Of a stretch of DNA of 22,793 nucleotides, positions 1-7,311 are shown in pieces. The translations under genes were made by a program, and so were the position numbers. The notes below the pieces were generated by a model that made no database searches, was not told where the DNA came from, and was given only the letters and a program-made list of their open reading frames with translations. The DNA is taken from NCBI GenBank assembly GCA_043758775.1, contig JAYVMU010000007.1, positions 1-22,793 of the forward strand, read 5' to 3'. Origin of the DNA: JACMMS01 sp043758775 (GTDB taxonomy: Bacteria; Pseudomonadota; Gammaproteobacteria; Burkholderiales; Methylophilaceae). Each line of letters opens with the position of its first letter. Position 1 is the stretch's first letter.

Positions 1-138
1 TGTTCTTCCAGGCCATAATCAGAGGTACTCGTCTGTGTTTAAGTGATATGCCATTTTATGCTATTTGGACTAAATCTAGTGATTCGTGCAAAGGTCTCAT
101 ATAGTTAAATATCAAAAATATAAAATCATACAAAACAC

Positions 139-167
139 TTGACAATTGCAAAAAAGCTAAGTAAAAA
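139..167 (+). promoter_or_regulatory. Candidate sigma-70 promoter of the cold-shock gene
   Basis: A perfect TTGACA -35 box lies at 139-144. With a 17-bp spacer the -10 would be TAAAAA at 162-167, which is weak (4 of 6). An inverted repeat, AATTGC (144-149) and GCAATT (168-173), brackets the spacer. A start near 174 would give a leader of roughly 115 nt, in line with the long leaders of cold-shock mRNAs. Nothing else is recognisable in bases 1-138. Confidence 0.4.
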
Positions 168-287
168 GCAATTCTAGGCGTTTGCGTTCGAGCTTTTTGT
201 AGGCAGCACTATTTTTATTGCGACTTTACTTCTTGAGACAAACTTTTTGGGGTGCCCCCCCCTTTGTGTTATGTAAGGATGTATGAA

Positions 288-491
288 ATGGCATTAGGTA
301 CCGTAAAGTGGTTCAATGATTCTAAAGGTTTTGGTTTCATTACCCCAGATGATGGTGGTGACGATTTGTTTGCACACTTCTCAGCAATTGTTGAAGCTGG
401 TTACAAAAGTCTTAAAGAAGGTCAACGTGTAAGTTTTGAAGTGACCGAAGGTCCAAAAGGCAAACAGGCTTCTAATATTCAGAAGGCTTAA
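288..491 (+). CDS. Cold-shock protein of the CspA family
   Basis: A 67-residue single cold-shock domain protein that binds single-stranded RNA/DNA and acts as an RNA chaperone in the cytoplasm. RNP1 (KGFGFI, residues 13-18) and RNP2 (DLFAHF, 26-31) are both intact, and the length equals the family norm. The ATG at 288 is chosen over in-frame ATGs at 252 and 279: AAGGAT at 275-280 is well spaced for 288 but would overlap the ATG at 279, and the protein starting MALGTVKWF matches the family start. The gene stands alone and is followed by a strong terminator. Which csp paralogue this is cannot be told from sequence alone, so no symbol is given. Confidence 0.95.
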   Translation: MALGTVKWFNDSKGFGFITPDDGGDDLFAHFSAIVEAGYKSLKEGQRVSFEVTEGPKGKQASNIQKA

Positions 492-505
492 GCTAGGATC
501 ATAAG

Positions 506-523
506 TTAGTCTTGCAAGACTAA
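506..523 (+). repeat. Perfect 18-bp palindrome in the csp 3' UTR
   Basis: TTAGTCTTG is followed directly by its reverse complement CAAGACTAA, just after the csp stop codon and upstream of the terminator. As RNA it would form a short hairpin that could protect the 3' end. As DNA it could be a protein-binding site. No function can be assigned. Confidence 0.4.
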
Positions 524-568
524 GCGCTAATGCCCGTAGTCACTAATTAGTAGCACAGTCTCTGTTTT

Positions 569-600
569 AAACGGCTCGTAATTAATTCCGAGCCGTTTTT
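569..600 (+). terminator. Rho-independent terminator of csp
   Basis: AAACGGCTCG (569-578) pairs with CGAGCCGTTT (589-598) around a 10-nt AT-rich loop. The stem runs into a T-rich tract (TTTTTATTTG). On the minus strand the stem is followed by a poorer T tract, so it serves icd, which converges on it, less well. Confidence 0.9.
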
Positions 601-639
601 ATTTGATTGACCAGTTATCCGCTTAGCCAAAATACAACA

Positions 640-1893
640 TTACATATTTTTTATAATTTCCTCACCAAATTGTAAACTACTTACCTGCGTTGCACCGCCC
701 ATTTGGCTTGAAAAGTCATGCGTGACGCGTTTCGATGCAATCGCATTTGCCACACCTTGCAAGACTAAATCAGCTGCTTCAGCCCAGCCCATGTGGCGTA
801 ACATCATTTCAGCCGATAAAATCAACGAGCTTGGATTCGCTATGTCTTTGCCAGCAATTTTTGGTGCTGTACCGTGTGTAGCTTCAAACATCGCGGTGGT
901 GTCACTTAAATTAGCACCAGGAGCAATGCCGATGCCACCTACTTGCGCTGCTAATGCATCACTCATGTAATCACCATTTAGGTTAAGTGCTGTCACTACA
1001 TCATATTCGCTAGGATGTAATAAGATTTCTTGCAAAAATGCATCGGCGATACAATCTTTAATCACGATACCATTGGGCAATTTACACCATGGGCCACCAT
1101 CAATCTCAATTGCGCCAAACTCTTCTTTGGCTAATTCGTAACCCCAGGTTTTAAAGCCACCTTCGGTGAACTTCATGATGTTGCCCTTGTGGGTAATCGT
1201 TACAGATTTTCGATTATTGTCGATGGCATATTGAATGGCTTTACGGATTAAGCGTTTGCTACCATCAATAGATACAGGTTTAATACCGATGGCTGATGAT
1301 TCTGGAAAGCGGATTTTCTTACGCATACCCATATCACTTAAAAATGCAATTACTTTAGCAACTTCATCGGTACCTGCAGCCCACTCAATCCCTGCGTAAA
1401 TATCTTCGGTATTTTCACGAAAAATTACCATATCTACCTTTTCGGGTGCTTTTACCGGGCTGGGCACCCCTGTAAAGTATTGCACAGGGCGTAAACATAC
1501 ATATAAATCAAGCTCCTGGCGTAACGTTACGTTAAGTGAACGTATACCACCGCTCACTGGCGTTGTCAGTGGACCTTTAATAGAAATCACATAGTCCTTG
1601 ATAGATTGCATTGTTTCAGCTGGCAACCAAGTATCTTTACCGTACATTTTTGTTGCTTTTTCACCGGCATAGACTTCCATCCAAGCGATTTTTTTGCTTT
1701 CACCGTAGGCTTTTTTAACCGCAGCATTCACTACATTCATCATCGGTAGCGTGATATCAATGCCTATACCATCACCCTCAATAAATGGGATAATAGGGTT
1801 GTTAGGAACGTTGAGTGAATTATCTGCGTTTACTGTGATTTTTTCGCCAGTTGGTGGAACTATGATTTTAGAAACATTCGTTTTGTTAGACAT
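640..1893 (-). CDS. icd: Isocitrate dehydrogenase (homodimeric, E. coli Icd type)
   Basis: Oxidative decarboxylation of isocitrate to 2-oxoglutarate in the cytoplasm. The 417 residues line up with the 416 of E. coli Icd. Visible motifs are the substrate loop SGGIRSLNVTLRQ with the equivalent of the phosphorylatable Ser113, and FRENTEDIYAGIEW. The C-terminal 73 residues align without gaps to my recollection of the E. coli protein. At the E. coli NADP-specificity positions this protein has Lys345 (kept), Ile346 (Tyr345 in E. coli), Ala352 (Val351), His392 (Tyr391) and Ser396 (Arg395), so cofactor preference is uncertain and may be NAD or dual. AAGGA lies 7 nt before the start. Obligate methylotrophs of this family are generally reported to have an incomplete TCA cycle, where this enzyme mainly supplies 2-oxoglutarate for biosynthesis. 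Confidence 0.97.
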   Translation of the reverse strand: MSNKTNVSKIIVPPTGEKITVNADNSLNVPNNPIIPFIEGDGIGIDITLPMMNVVNAAVKKAYGESKKIAWMEVYAGEKATKMYGKDTWLPAETMQSIKDYVISIKGPLTTPVSGGIRSLNVTLRQELDLYVCLRPVQYFTGVPSPVKAPEKVDMVIFRENTEDIYAGIEWAAGTDEVAKVIAFLSDMGMRKKIRFPESSAIGIKPVSIDGSKRLIRKAIQYAIDNNRKSVTITHKGNIMKFTEGGFKTWGYELAKEEFGAIEIDGGPWCKLPNGIVIKDCIADAFLQEILLHPSEYDVVTALNLNGDYMSDALAAQVGGIGIAPGANLSDTTAMFEATHGTAPKIAGKDIANPSSLILSAEMMLRHMGWAEAADLVLQGVANAIASKRVTHDFSSQMGGATQVSSLQFGEEIIKNM

Positions 1894-1925
1894 TCAAAAA
1901 TCCTTAAATTTAAGTACTGTATAAA
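1894..1925. promoter_or_regulatory. 32-bp divergent icd/rluE intergenic region
   Basis: Only 32 bp separate the two start codons. It contains the icd ribosome-binding site (AAGGA on the minus strand, 1901-1905) and, for rluE, a TATAAA at 1920-1925 directly against the ATG at 1926. An in-frame stop at 1911 prevents an upstream rluE start. There is no room for two complete promoters, so at least one must extend into the other gene. Confidence 0.5.
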
Positions 1926-2471
1926 ATGCTTATTCTGTTCAATAAACCTTACGGTGTTGTATGTCAATTTAGCAAGCATCAGTCTGGCCAAAATGAACCA
2001 TACCAAACACTAAAAGATTACATTGCTTTACCTGATGTATACGCCGCAGGTCGTTTAGACACAGATAGTGAGGGTTTGCTTATTTTAACCGATGATGGTG
2101 TATTACAACACCGTTTAAGTCATCCAAAACATAAGGAAGTTAAAACTTATTGGGTGCAAGTTGAAGGTGCTGTGGCAGATGTGGATTTATTACCGTTTAC
2201 AAAGGGTGTGGATTTAGGTGATTTTATCACGCATCCGGCACAGGCAAAGTGCATCGCAGAGCCTGCAAACTTATGGCTACGTGACTCGCCGATACGTGAG
2301 CGCAAGGCTATTCCGACTAGTTGGTTAGAGATTAAAGTTTCAGAAGGAAAAAATCGCCAGGTTCGCCGCATGACCGCTAAAATTGGCTTTCCTACTTTAC
2401 GTTTAATTCGCTACGCAATTGGCCCTTATACGATAGATGGCTTGAATTTAGGCGAATGGAAACAGCTATAA
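1926..2471 (+). CDS. rluE: 23S rRNA pseudouridine synthase, RluE type
   Basis: Isomerises a uridine of 23S rRNA (U2457 for E. coli RluE). It is a 181-residue protein of the RsuA/RluB/E/F family with the catalytic block AAGRLDTDSEGLLILT, whose Asp after GRL is the nucleophile, and the late motif EGKNRQVRRM. The N-terminus begins MLILFNKPYGV, exactly where the catalytic domain of E. coli RluE begins, so it lacks any N-terminal extension or S4 domain. No Shine-Dalgarno is visible; an upstream in-frame stop at 1911 fixes the ATG. Neighbouring icd is also an rluE neighbour in enterobacteria, as far as I recall, which supports the RluE call over RluB or RluF. Confidence 0.88.
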   Translation: MLILFNKPYGVVCQFSKHQSGQNEPYQTLKDYIALPDVYAAGRLDTDSEGLLILTDDGVLQHRLSHPKHKEVKTYWVQVEGAVADVDLLPFTKGVDLGDFITHPAQAKCIAEPANLWLRDSPIRERKAIPTSWLEIKVSEGKNRQVRRMTAKIGFPTLRLIRYAIGPYTIDGLNLGEWKQL

Positions 2472-2507
2472 CTTTTAAATTAAAATTGAATTTAAGAAAG
2501 AAAGTAC

Positions 2508-3215
2508 ATGAAACCACTTGTTATTTTTCGTCATGCAGCAACTGAAGGACCAGGTTATTTAAGCACGTTTTTATATAGTAAAAATATTCCCTGGCAATTA
2601 GTTAAGATAGACGAAAACGAGCCCTTGCCTGCAACTATTCAAGATTTTAGTGGCATGGCACTGATGGGCGGGCCGATGAGTGTCAACGATGATTTGCCGT
2701 GGATTGCACCCGTGTTGGCTTTAATTCGTGAGGCAATGACTTTGGATATTCCATTGCTTGGACATTGCTTGGGTGGTCAGCTAATGAGCAAGGCATTGGG
2801 GGGTGAAGTCAGACTTAATCCAATTAAGGAAATTGGCTGGGGTGAGGTTGCTGTTAGTGAAAACGCGGCTGCCAAAAGCTGGTTTGGCGATATCGCACAA
2901 TTTAATAGCTTTCACTGGCACGGCGAAACCTTTAGCCTGCCTGCGGGAGCAACCCATTTGTTAGCAAGCACTTACTGCCAAAATCAGGCCTACAGCATCG
3001 GTAAGCACTTGGCGTTTCAGTGCCATATCGAAATGACCGCCGATATGATACAAACTTGGTGTGAGGTTGGTGTGGATGAACTAAAAGAATCCGCGGCGAG
3101 TGTGGCGGTACAACAGGCTGGTGATATACAGAAAAACTTACCATTACATGTTTTCTTTCTAAACAAAGTCGCCAATCAAGTTTACAGCCAGTGGATTAAA
3201 GGCTTAGTAGCCTAG
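2508..3215 (+). CDS. Class I glutamine amidotransferase (GuaA-N-like), substrate unknown
   Basis: A 235-residue stand-alone class I glutamine amidotransferase domain. The catalytic triad is visible: Cys87 in LGHCLGGQ, and His173 and Glu175 in QCHIEMT. GGPMSVND near residue 54 forms the oxyanion-side loop. Stand-alone proteins like this are often labelled GMP synthase-like, but no synthetase domain is present, so it is not GuaA. Some relatives act on gamma-glutamyl compounds. The acceptor is unknown here. The AAGAAAGAAAG stretch upstream is the likely ribosome-binding site. It may be co-transcribed with rluE (36-bp gap). Confidence 0.85.
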   Translation: MKPLVIFRHAATEGPGYLSTFLYSKNIPWQLVKIDENEPLPATIQDFSGMALMGGPMSVNDDLPWIAPVLALIREAMTLDIPLLGHCLGGQLMSKALGGEVRLNPIKEIGWGEVAVSENAAAKSWFGDIAQFNSFHWHGETFSLPAGATHLLASTYCQNQAYSIGKHLAFQCHIEMTADMIQTWCEVGVDELKESAASVAVQQAGDIQKNLPLHVFFLNKVANQVYSQWIKGLVA

Positions 3216-3216
3216 T

Positions 3217-3233
3217 GCATAATCTAATTATGC
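3217..3233. repeat. 7-bp inverted repeat upstream of aroC
   Basis: GCATAAT, spacer CTA, ATTATGC. The repeat begins two bases after the amidotransferase stop codon and ends 33 bp before aroC. It is not followed by a T tract, so it is not an intrinsic terminator. It could be an operator, or simply part of an AT-rich -10 region. Confidence 0.35.
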
Positions 3234-3266
3234 TAAAATCAATCAAATTATATAAAAGCTAATATT

Positions 3267-4355
3267 ATGTCTGGCAATACACTCGGTACACTATTTACAT
3301 TAACAAGTTTTGGCGAATCTCATGGCGCAGCGATTGGTGGCGTGGTTGATGGTTGCCCACCAGGCTTGAGCTTGTGTGCGGAAGATTTACAGATTGATTT
3401 GGATCGCCGCAAACCTGGTACTTCGCGTCATGTCACGCAACGCCAAGAAGCTGATGCAGTCGAGATTTTATCCGGCGTTTTTGAGGGGAAAACCACGGGA
3501 GCGCCAATTGGCTTGCTCATCCGTAATACCGACCAGCGTAGTCAAGATTATTCAAAAATCATGGATACTTTCCGTCCTGGACATGCAGATTACACTTACA
3601 CCCAAAAATATGGCGTACGTGACTATCGCGGTGGTGGTCGGTCTAGCGCGCGTGAAACTGCAGTGCGAGTTGCTGCAGGCGCTATTGCCAAGAAATGGCT
3701 AAAAGAACGTTTCGGTGTCACAGTGCGTGGCTATATGAGTCAACTTGGCGAAATTGCTATTCCGTTTGAGAACTGGGATTTTGTTAGTGAAAATCCATTC
3801 TTTTCCCCTAATCAAACTGTATTGCCGCAATTAGAAAAGTATTTAGATACGATTCGTACCGAGCGTGATTCTGTAGGCGCACGTATCACCGTAGTGGCCG
3901 AAGGCGTGCCTGTGGGTTGGGGCGAGCCTGTGTTTGACCGGTTAGATGCTGAAATTGCTTATGCCATGATGAGTATTAATGCCGTCAAAGGCGTGGAAAT
4001 TGGTGCAGGCTTTGCTAGTATAGCCCAGCGTGGTAGTGTGCATTCTGACGAAATGACACCGCAAGGTTTTGTGACTAATCATGCAGGCGGTATTTTGGGC
4101 GGTATCTCTACAGGGCAAACTATACAAGTCAATATTGCGCTAAAGCCTACTTCCAGTATTCCACAAGCACGGCACTCAATAGATAAGCATGGTCATGCGG
4201 TTGAAATGCAAACCACCGGTCGTCACGACCCATGCGTAGGTGTGCGTGCAACGCCAATTGCCGAAGCGATGCTGGCGATGGTGTTGATGGACCATGCGTT
4301 AAGGAATAGGGCGCAAAATGCCGATGTGGTTTGTGATACACCGAAACTTACTTAA
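3267..4355 (+). CDS. aroC: Chorismate synthase
   Basis: Last step of the shikimate pathway: anti-1,4-elimination of phosphate from 5-enolpyruvylshikimate-3-phosphate to chorismate, using reduced FMN, in the cytoplasm. At 362 residues it has the usual length. The family signatures are all present: the N-terminal FGESHGAAIGGVVDGCPPG, the central GGGRSSARETAVRVAAGA, and the C-terminal GRHDPCVGVRATPIAEAM. The Shine-Dalgarno is weak. It lies between an amidotransferase and an MFS transporter with no other aro genes, so no aromatic operon is evident. Confidence 0.98.
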   Translation: MSGNTLGTLFTLTSFGESHGAAIGGVVDGCPPGLSLCAEDLQIDLDRRKPGTSRHVTQRQEADAVEILSGVFEGKTTGAPIGLLIRNTDQRSQDYSKIMDTFRPGHADYTYTQKYGVRDYRGGGRSSARETAVRVAAGAIAKKWLKERFGVTVRGYMSQLGEIAIPFENWDFVSENPFFSPNQTVLPQLEKYLDTIRTERDSVGARITVVAEGVPVGWGEPVFDRLDAEIAYAMMSINAVKGVEIGAGFASIAQRGSVHSDEMTPQGFVTNHAGGILGGISTGQTIQVNIALKPTSSIPQARHSIDKHGHAVEMQTTGRHDPCVGVRATPIAEAMLAMVLMDHALRNRAQNADVVCDTPKLT

Positions 4356-4443
4356 TAAAATCATTGCGTAGTAATCAGAATGCGTAGCATCTATAAATGT
4401 TGCGCCTTATTTCCAGTTTGGCTATATATTAATTTCAGGCTAT

Positions 4444-5631
4444 ATGATTCGCGCCCTGCATCACAAACTATCCCGTTTCTATTTTTTTTATTACTTTTTT
4501 GTTGGTGCATTTACGCCCTATTGGGGATTGTATTTACAATCAGAAAAGTTCTCGGTCGCTGATATCGGTATCCTCATGTCGTTGTTTCAAATCAGCCGTA
4601 TCTTTGCGCCCAACTTTTGGGGTTGGCTGGCGGACCACACCGGTAAACGTGCTCCGTGGATTCGACTAACTGCTGCGCTAGGTTTGTTAGGTTTTATCGC
4701 TGTATTTTGGGCGCATGGGTTTATCTGGTTTTTTTTGGTGATGGCGGCTTTGAGCTTATTTACTAGCTCTACCTTACCGCTGGCAGAATCGCTCACATTT
4801 GCTCATTTGGCTAATACTCGTGGTCACTATAGCCGCATACGCATGTGGGGCTCATTGGGTTTTATTGTTGCCGTAGTTGTACTTGGGTTTTTGATTGATG
4901 CGTTCGGTATAAAAAGCTTGCTGTGGTTTGTGTTGGTGGCGCAGATTGTTTTATTTGGACTTACTTTTACCTTGCCAGAACCTAAAGTGGCGCCGCACGA
5001 GGAAGATCACTTTTCTGTTTGGCAAATAATTAAACAGCCAACAGTCATGGCTTTGCTACTTGGTTGTGGCTTAATGGTCACAGCTCACGGTGTTTTATAT
5101 AATTTTTACTCCATTTATTTAAGTGAGTATGGCTATAGCAAAGGCACAATAGGCTTACTGTGGGCGGTGGGCGTTGTGTGTGAAATTATCATGTTTGCCT
5201 ATATGCCCAAATTGATGGCGCGCTTTACACTGAAACAAATTTTGCTCACCAGCTTGGTTTTGGCTGTATTGCGTTTTAGTGTGATTGGCCTAGCGCCAGA
5301 TCATTTGTGGATTATCATCCTGGCACAAACCTTACATGCTGCAACATTTGGCAGTTTTCATGCTGCCGCGCTAGAGGTTATTACACGATTCTTTAATGGT
5401 CGCCATCAAGCCAAAGGCCAGGCTATTTATAACAGCATAGCGTATGGCGTAGGCGGCACTCTAGGCGGGCTTGCCGGCGGCTATGCGTTGCAGTATCTTG
5501 GTGGGCAAAAGACCTTTATGCTGGCAGCTTTGTTCCCATTGCTGGGTTTTGTCGTGATAGCATTAGGTTTGAAGTTGACACAAAGCAAATTAACGCAAGA
5601 TTCGGTTGAATCGCCAGGGATATTTAGATGA
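4444..5631 (+). CDS. MFS transporter (phenylpropionate permease/MFS_1-like type)
   Basis: A 395-residue inner-membrane protein with about 12 hydrophobic segments and the family N-terminus with FVGAFTPYWGLYL (residues 19-31). The cytoplasmic loop between helices 2 and 3 (GWLADHTGKRAPW) matches the MFS A-motif region. The overall look is that of the HcaT/YhhS/MFS_1-like group, whose substrates range from aromatic acids to nucleosides. The substrate cannot be named here. AGG upstream of the ATG at 4444 supports the start. Its stop overlaps the next start in an ATGA at 5628-5631, so the protease downstream is very likely translationally coupled. Confidence 0.85.
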   Translation: MIRALHHKLSRFYFFYYFFVGAFTPYWGLYLQSEKFSVADIGILMSLFQISRIFAPNFWGWLADHTGKRAPWIRLTAALGLLGFIAVFWAHGFIWFFLVMAALSLFTSSTLPLAESLTFAHLANTRGHYSRIRMWGSLGFIVAVVVLGFLIDAFGIKSLLWFVLVAQIVLFGLTFTLPEPKVAPHEEDHFSVWQIIKQPTVMALLLGCGLMVTAHGVLYNFYSIYLSEYGYSKGTIGLLWAVGVVCEIIMFAYMPKLMARFTLKQILLTSLVLAVLRFSVIGLAPDHLWIIILAQTLHAATFGSFHAAALEVITRFFNGRHQAKGQAIYNSIAYGVGGTLGGLAGGYALQYLGGQKTFMLAALFPLLGFVVIALGLKLTQSKLTQDSVESPGIFR

Positions 5632-6293
5632 AGTCAGTAAATAAAGTAGCATTACTTTGCATATTTGCTTGTTTTAATCTGACTTACTTTGATTTAGTTT
5701 TTGCCGATACGCAGGTCAATGTCGTTGGTCTGTTTATCGGCAAAGCAGTAGTGGTGATTAATAATGGCAAGCCACAAATGCTGTCGGTTGGCCAGACGGT
5801 TGGTGTAGTGAAGTTAATCGCGTCTGATAGTGAAACTGCGACTTTTCAAATTGAAGGTAAACGTAAAACATTAGGCATGGGGCAGGCCGTCAGCGTTAGT
5901 GGCTCAACTAATACTGCTGATCATCAGAGTGTGACGTTATATGCTAACAGTGGTGGGCATCACGTAGGTGAAGCAATTATTAATGGTGTGCCACTTAAAT
6001 ATATTGTAGATACTGGTGCTACTACTGTCGCGATGAACAGTGGTGATGCCAAGTATGCCAATATTGATTACACCAAGGGTAGTATTGGGCGGGTAAGCAC
6101 AGCAAATGGTGATGTTAATGTCTATTCCGTTAAGTTGAATAGTCTAAAATTAGGCGCCATTACACTTAACAATGTGGACGCAGTGGTTATTGAAGGCGGT
6201 TCTCCTCCATTGGTATTATTGGGCAATAGTGCATTGACTAGATTAGATATGAAGCAAGACGGAATTGCGCTTACACTAACGAAAAAATATTAA
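5628..6293 (+). CDS. Periplasmic retropepsin-like aspartic protease (TIGR02281 type)
   Basis: 221 residues. An N-terminal hydrophobic stretch ends in VFA, so a signal peptide cleaved near residue 26 is likely. The second half is a single-lobe retropepsin-like domain: the catalytic motif is VDTGATTVAMN with Asp128, and the late motif LLGNSALTRLDM matches the clan AA proteases often called TIGR02281. Such proteases work as homodimers. The first half (about 30-95) holds small beta-rich sequence with the GQTVGVVKL and MGQAVSV segments, of unknown role. Its start overlaps the MFS transporter stop (ATGA). Substrate unknown. A strong bidirectional terminator follows. Confidence 0.85.
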   Translation: MKSVNKVALLCIFACFNLTYFDLVFADTQVNVVGLFIGKAVVVINNGKPQMLSVGQTVGVVKLIASDSETATFQIEGKRKTLGMGQAVSVSGSTNTADHQSVTLYANSGGHHVGEAIINGVPLKYIVDTGATTVAMNSGDAKYANIDYTKGSIGRVSTANGDVNVYSVKLNSLKLGAITLNNVDAVVIEGGSPPLVLLGNSALTRLDMKQDGIALTLTKKY

Positions 6294-6327
6294 AGTGTGT
6301 TATTGCTAATACTATTGAGTCATACTA

Positions 6328-6363
6328 AAAAATAAGGGCGCCATTAATTGCGCCCTTATTTTT
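6328..6363. terminator. Bidirectional terminator between the protease gene and folE2
   Basis: AATAAGGGCG (6331-6340) pairs with CGCCCTTATT (6351-6360). Flanking A and T runs extend the stem and provide a T tract in both directions. It lies between two converging genes and can serve both. Confidence 0.92.
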
Positions 6364-6379
6364 AAGCTAAATGAATTAA

Positions 6380-7186
6380 TCAGTGAGCACGTTTATCACG
6401 TTCAATTAACGCGTAAGCCGAGTGGTTGTGAATGGATTCAAAGTTTTCTGATTCCACCACATAAGCATCGATACGTGTTTCAGCATTTAATTGTGCTGCC
6501 ACATCACGCACCATATCTTCTACAAACTTCGGATTATCGTAAGCTCGTTCAGTCACAAATTTTTCATCTGGGCGTTTGAGTAAGCCATAAAGCTCGCAAG
6601 ATGCTTGCTTTTCTACCAAGTTAATAATGTCTTCAACCCAAATAAAGTCATTAATTAACACGCTCACGGTTACATGTGAACGCTGATTATGTGCACCGTA
6701 ATTTGAAATCTTCTTGCTGCATGGACATAAGCTGGTGACTGGTACTAATACTTTAACGGTAATATCAAATTTGCCGTTTTTAATTTCGCCAATGAATGTC
6801 ACTTCGTAATCAAGCAGGCTTTTTACACCAGAAATAGGCGCTGATTTATTGATAAAGTAAGGAAAAGTCATTTCTACGTGGCCAGACTCTGCTTCTAGAC
6901 GTTTAACCATTTCACGCAATATGTTTTCAAAGGACTCAACAGAAATAGCATGCTGGTTCATGTTGAGAATTTCAACAAAACGTGACATATGCGTGCCTTT
7001 GAAATGCTGGGGTAAATGCACATACATGTTGAACATAGCAACCGTGTGCTGCTCGCCACCGCATTTATCTTTAACAACGACAGGGTGGCGAATTGACTTA
7101 ATGCCGACTTTATCAATGGCAATATGACGCACATCAGGGGTATTTTGTACGTCTTCAATCGTATTAGGCAGAGTTGGCTGGTTCAT
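6380..7186 (-). CDS. folE2: GTP cyclohydrolase FolE2 (type IB)
   Basis: Converts GTP to 7,8-dihydroneopterin triphosphate, the entry to folate and possibly to the methanopterin-type cofactors used by methylotrophs. At 268 residues it has the FolE2 length. The signature SLCPCSKKISNYGAHNQRSH carries Cys154 and Cys156 and the conserved His residues of the metal-binding active site. FolE2 uses metals other than zinc, and in several bacteria it is made under zinc limitation; no obvious Zur box is seen in the 125 bp upstream. The start has a GAGAA just upstream. It is a single-gene unit ending at a strong terminator. Confidence 0.95.
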   Translation of the reverse strand: MNQPTLPNTIEDVQNTPDVRHIAIDKVGIKSIRHPVVVKDKCGGEQHTVAMFNMYVHLPQHFKGTHMSRFVEILNMNQHAISVESFENILREMVKRLEAESGHVEMTFPYFINKSAPISGVKSLLDYEVTFIGEIKNGKFDITVKVLVPVTSLCPCSKKISNYGAHNQRSHVTVSVLINDFIWVEDIINLVEKQASCELYGLLKRPDEKFVTERAYDNPKFVEDMVRDVAAQLNAETRIDAYVVESENFESIHNHSAYALIERDKRAH

Positions 7187-7311
7187 AGTTTTCTCAATAC
7201 AGAATTAACAATATCTATTAATAGTTGAGTATACAATTTGGTTTTTCAAGAGGCTAATTAAATATTTTTATAGAAATGATCAGTAAAGCTTATTAATTAA
7301 TACTGATTCAT

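Noticed and set aside
252..290. Longer csp start at 252 or 279
   Set aside because: AAGGAT at 275-280 fits only the ATG at 288, and the extra residues do not belong to the cold-shock domain.
4380..4562. 60-codon ORF overlapping the start of the MFS gene
   Set aside because: It is an out-of-frame reading of the MFS coding sequence; the MFS frame carries the clear family motifs.
7279..7307. ATCAGTA/TACTGAT hairpin as a dxs terminator
   Set aside because: The stem is short and AT-rich and no T tract follows on the minus strand.
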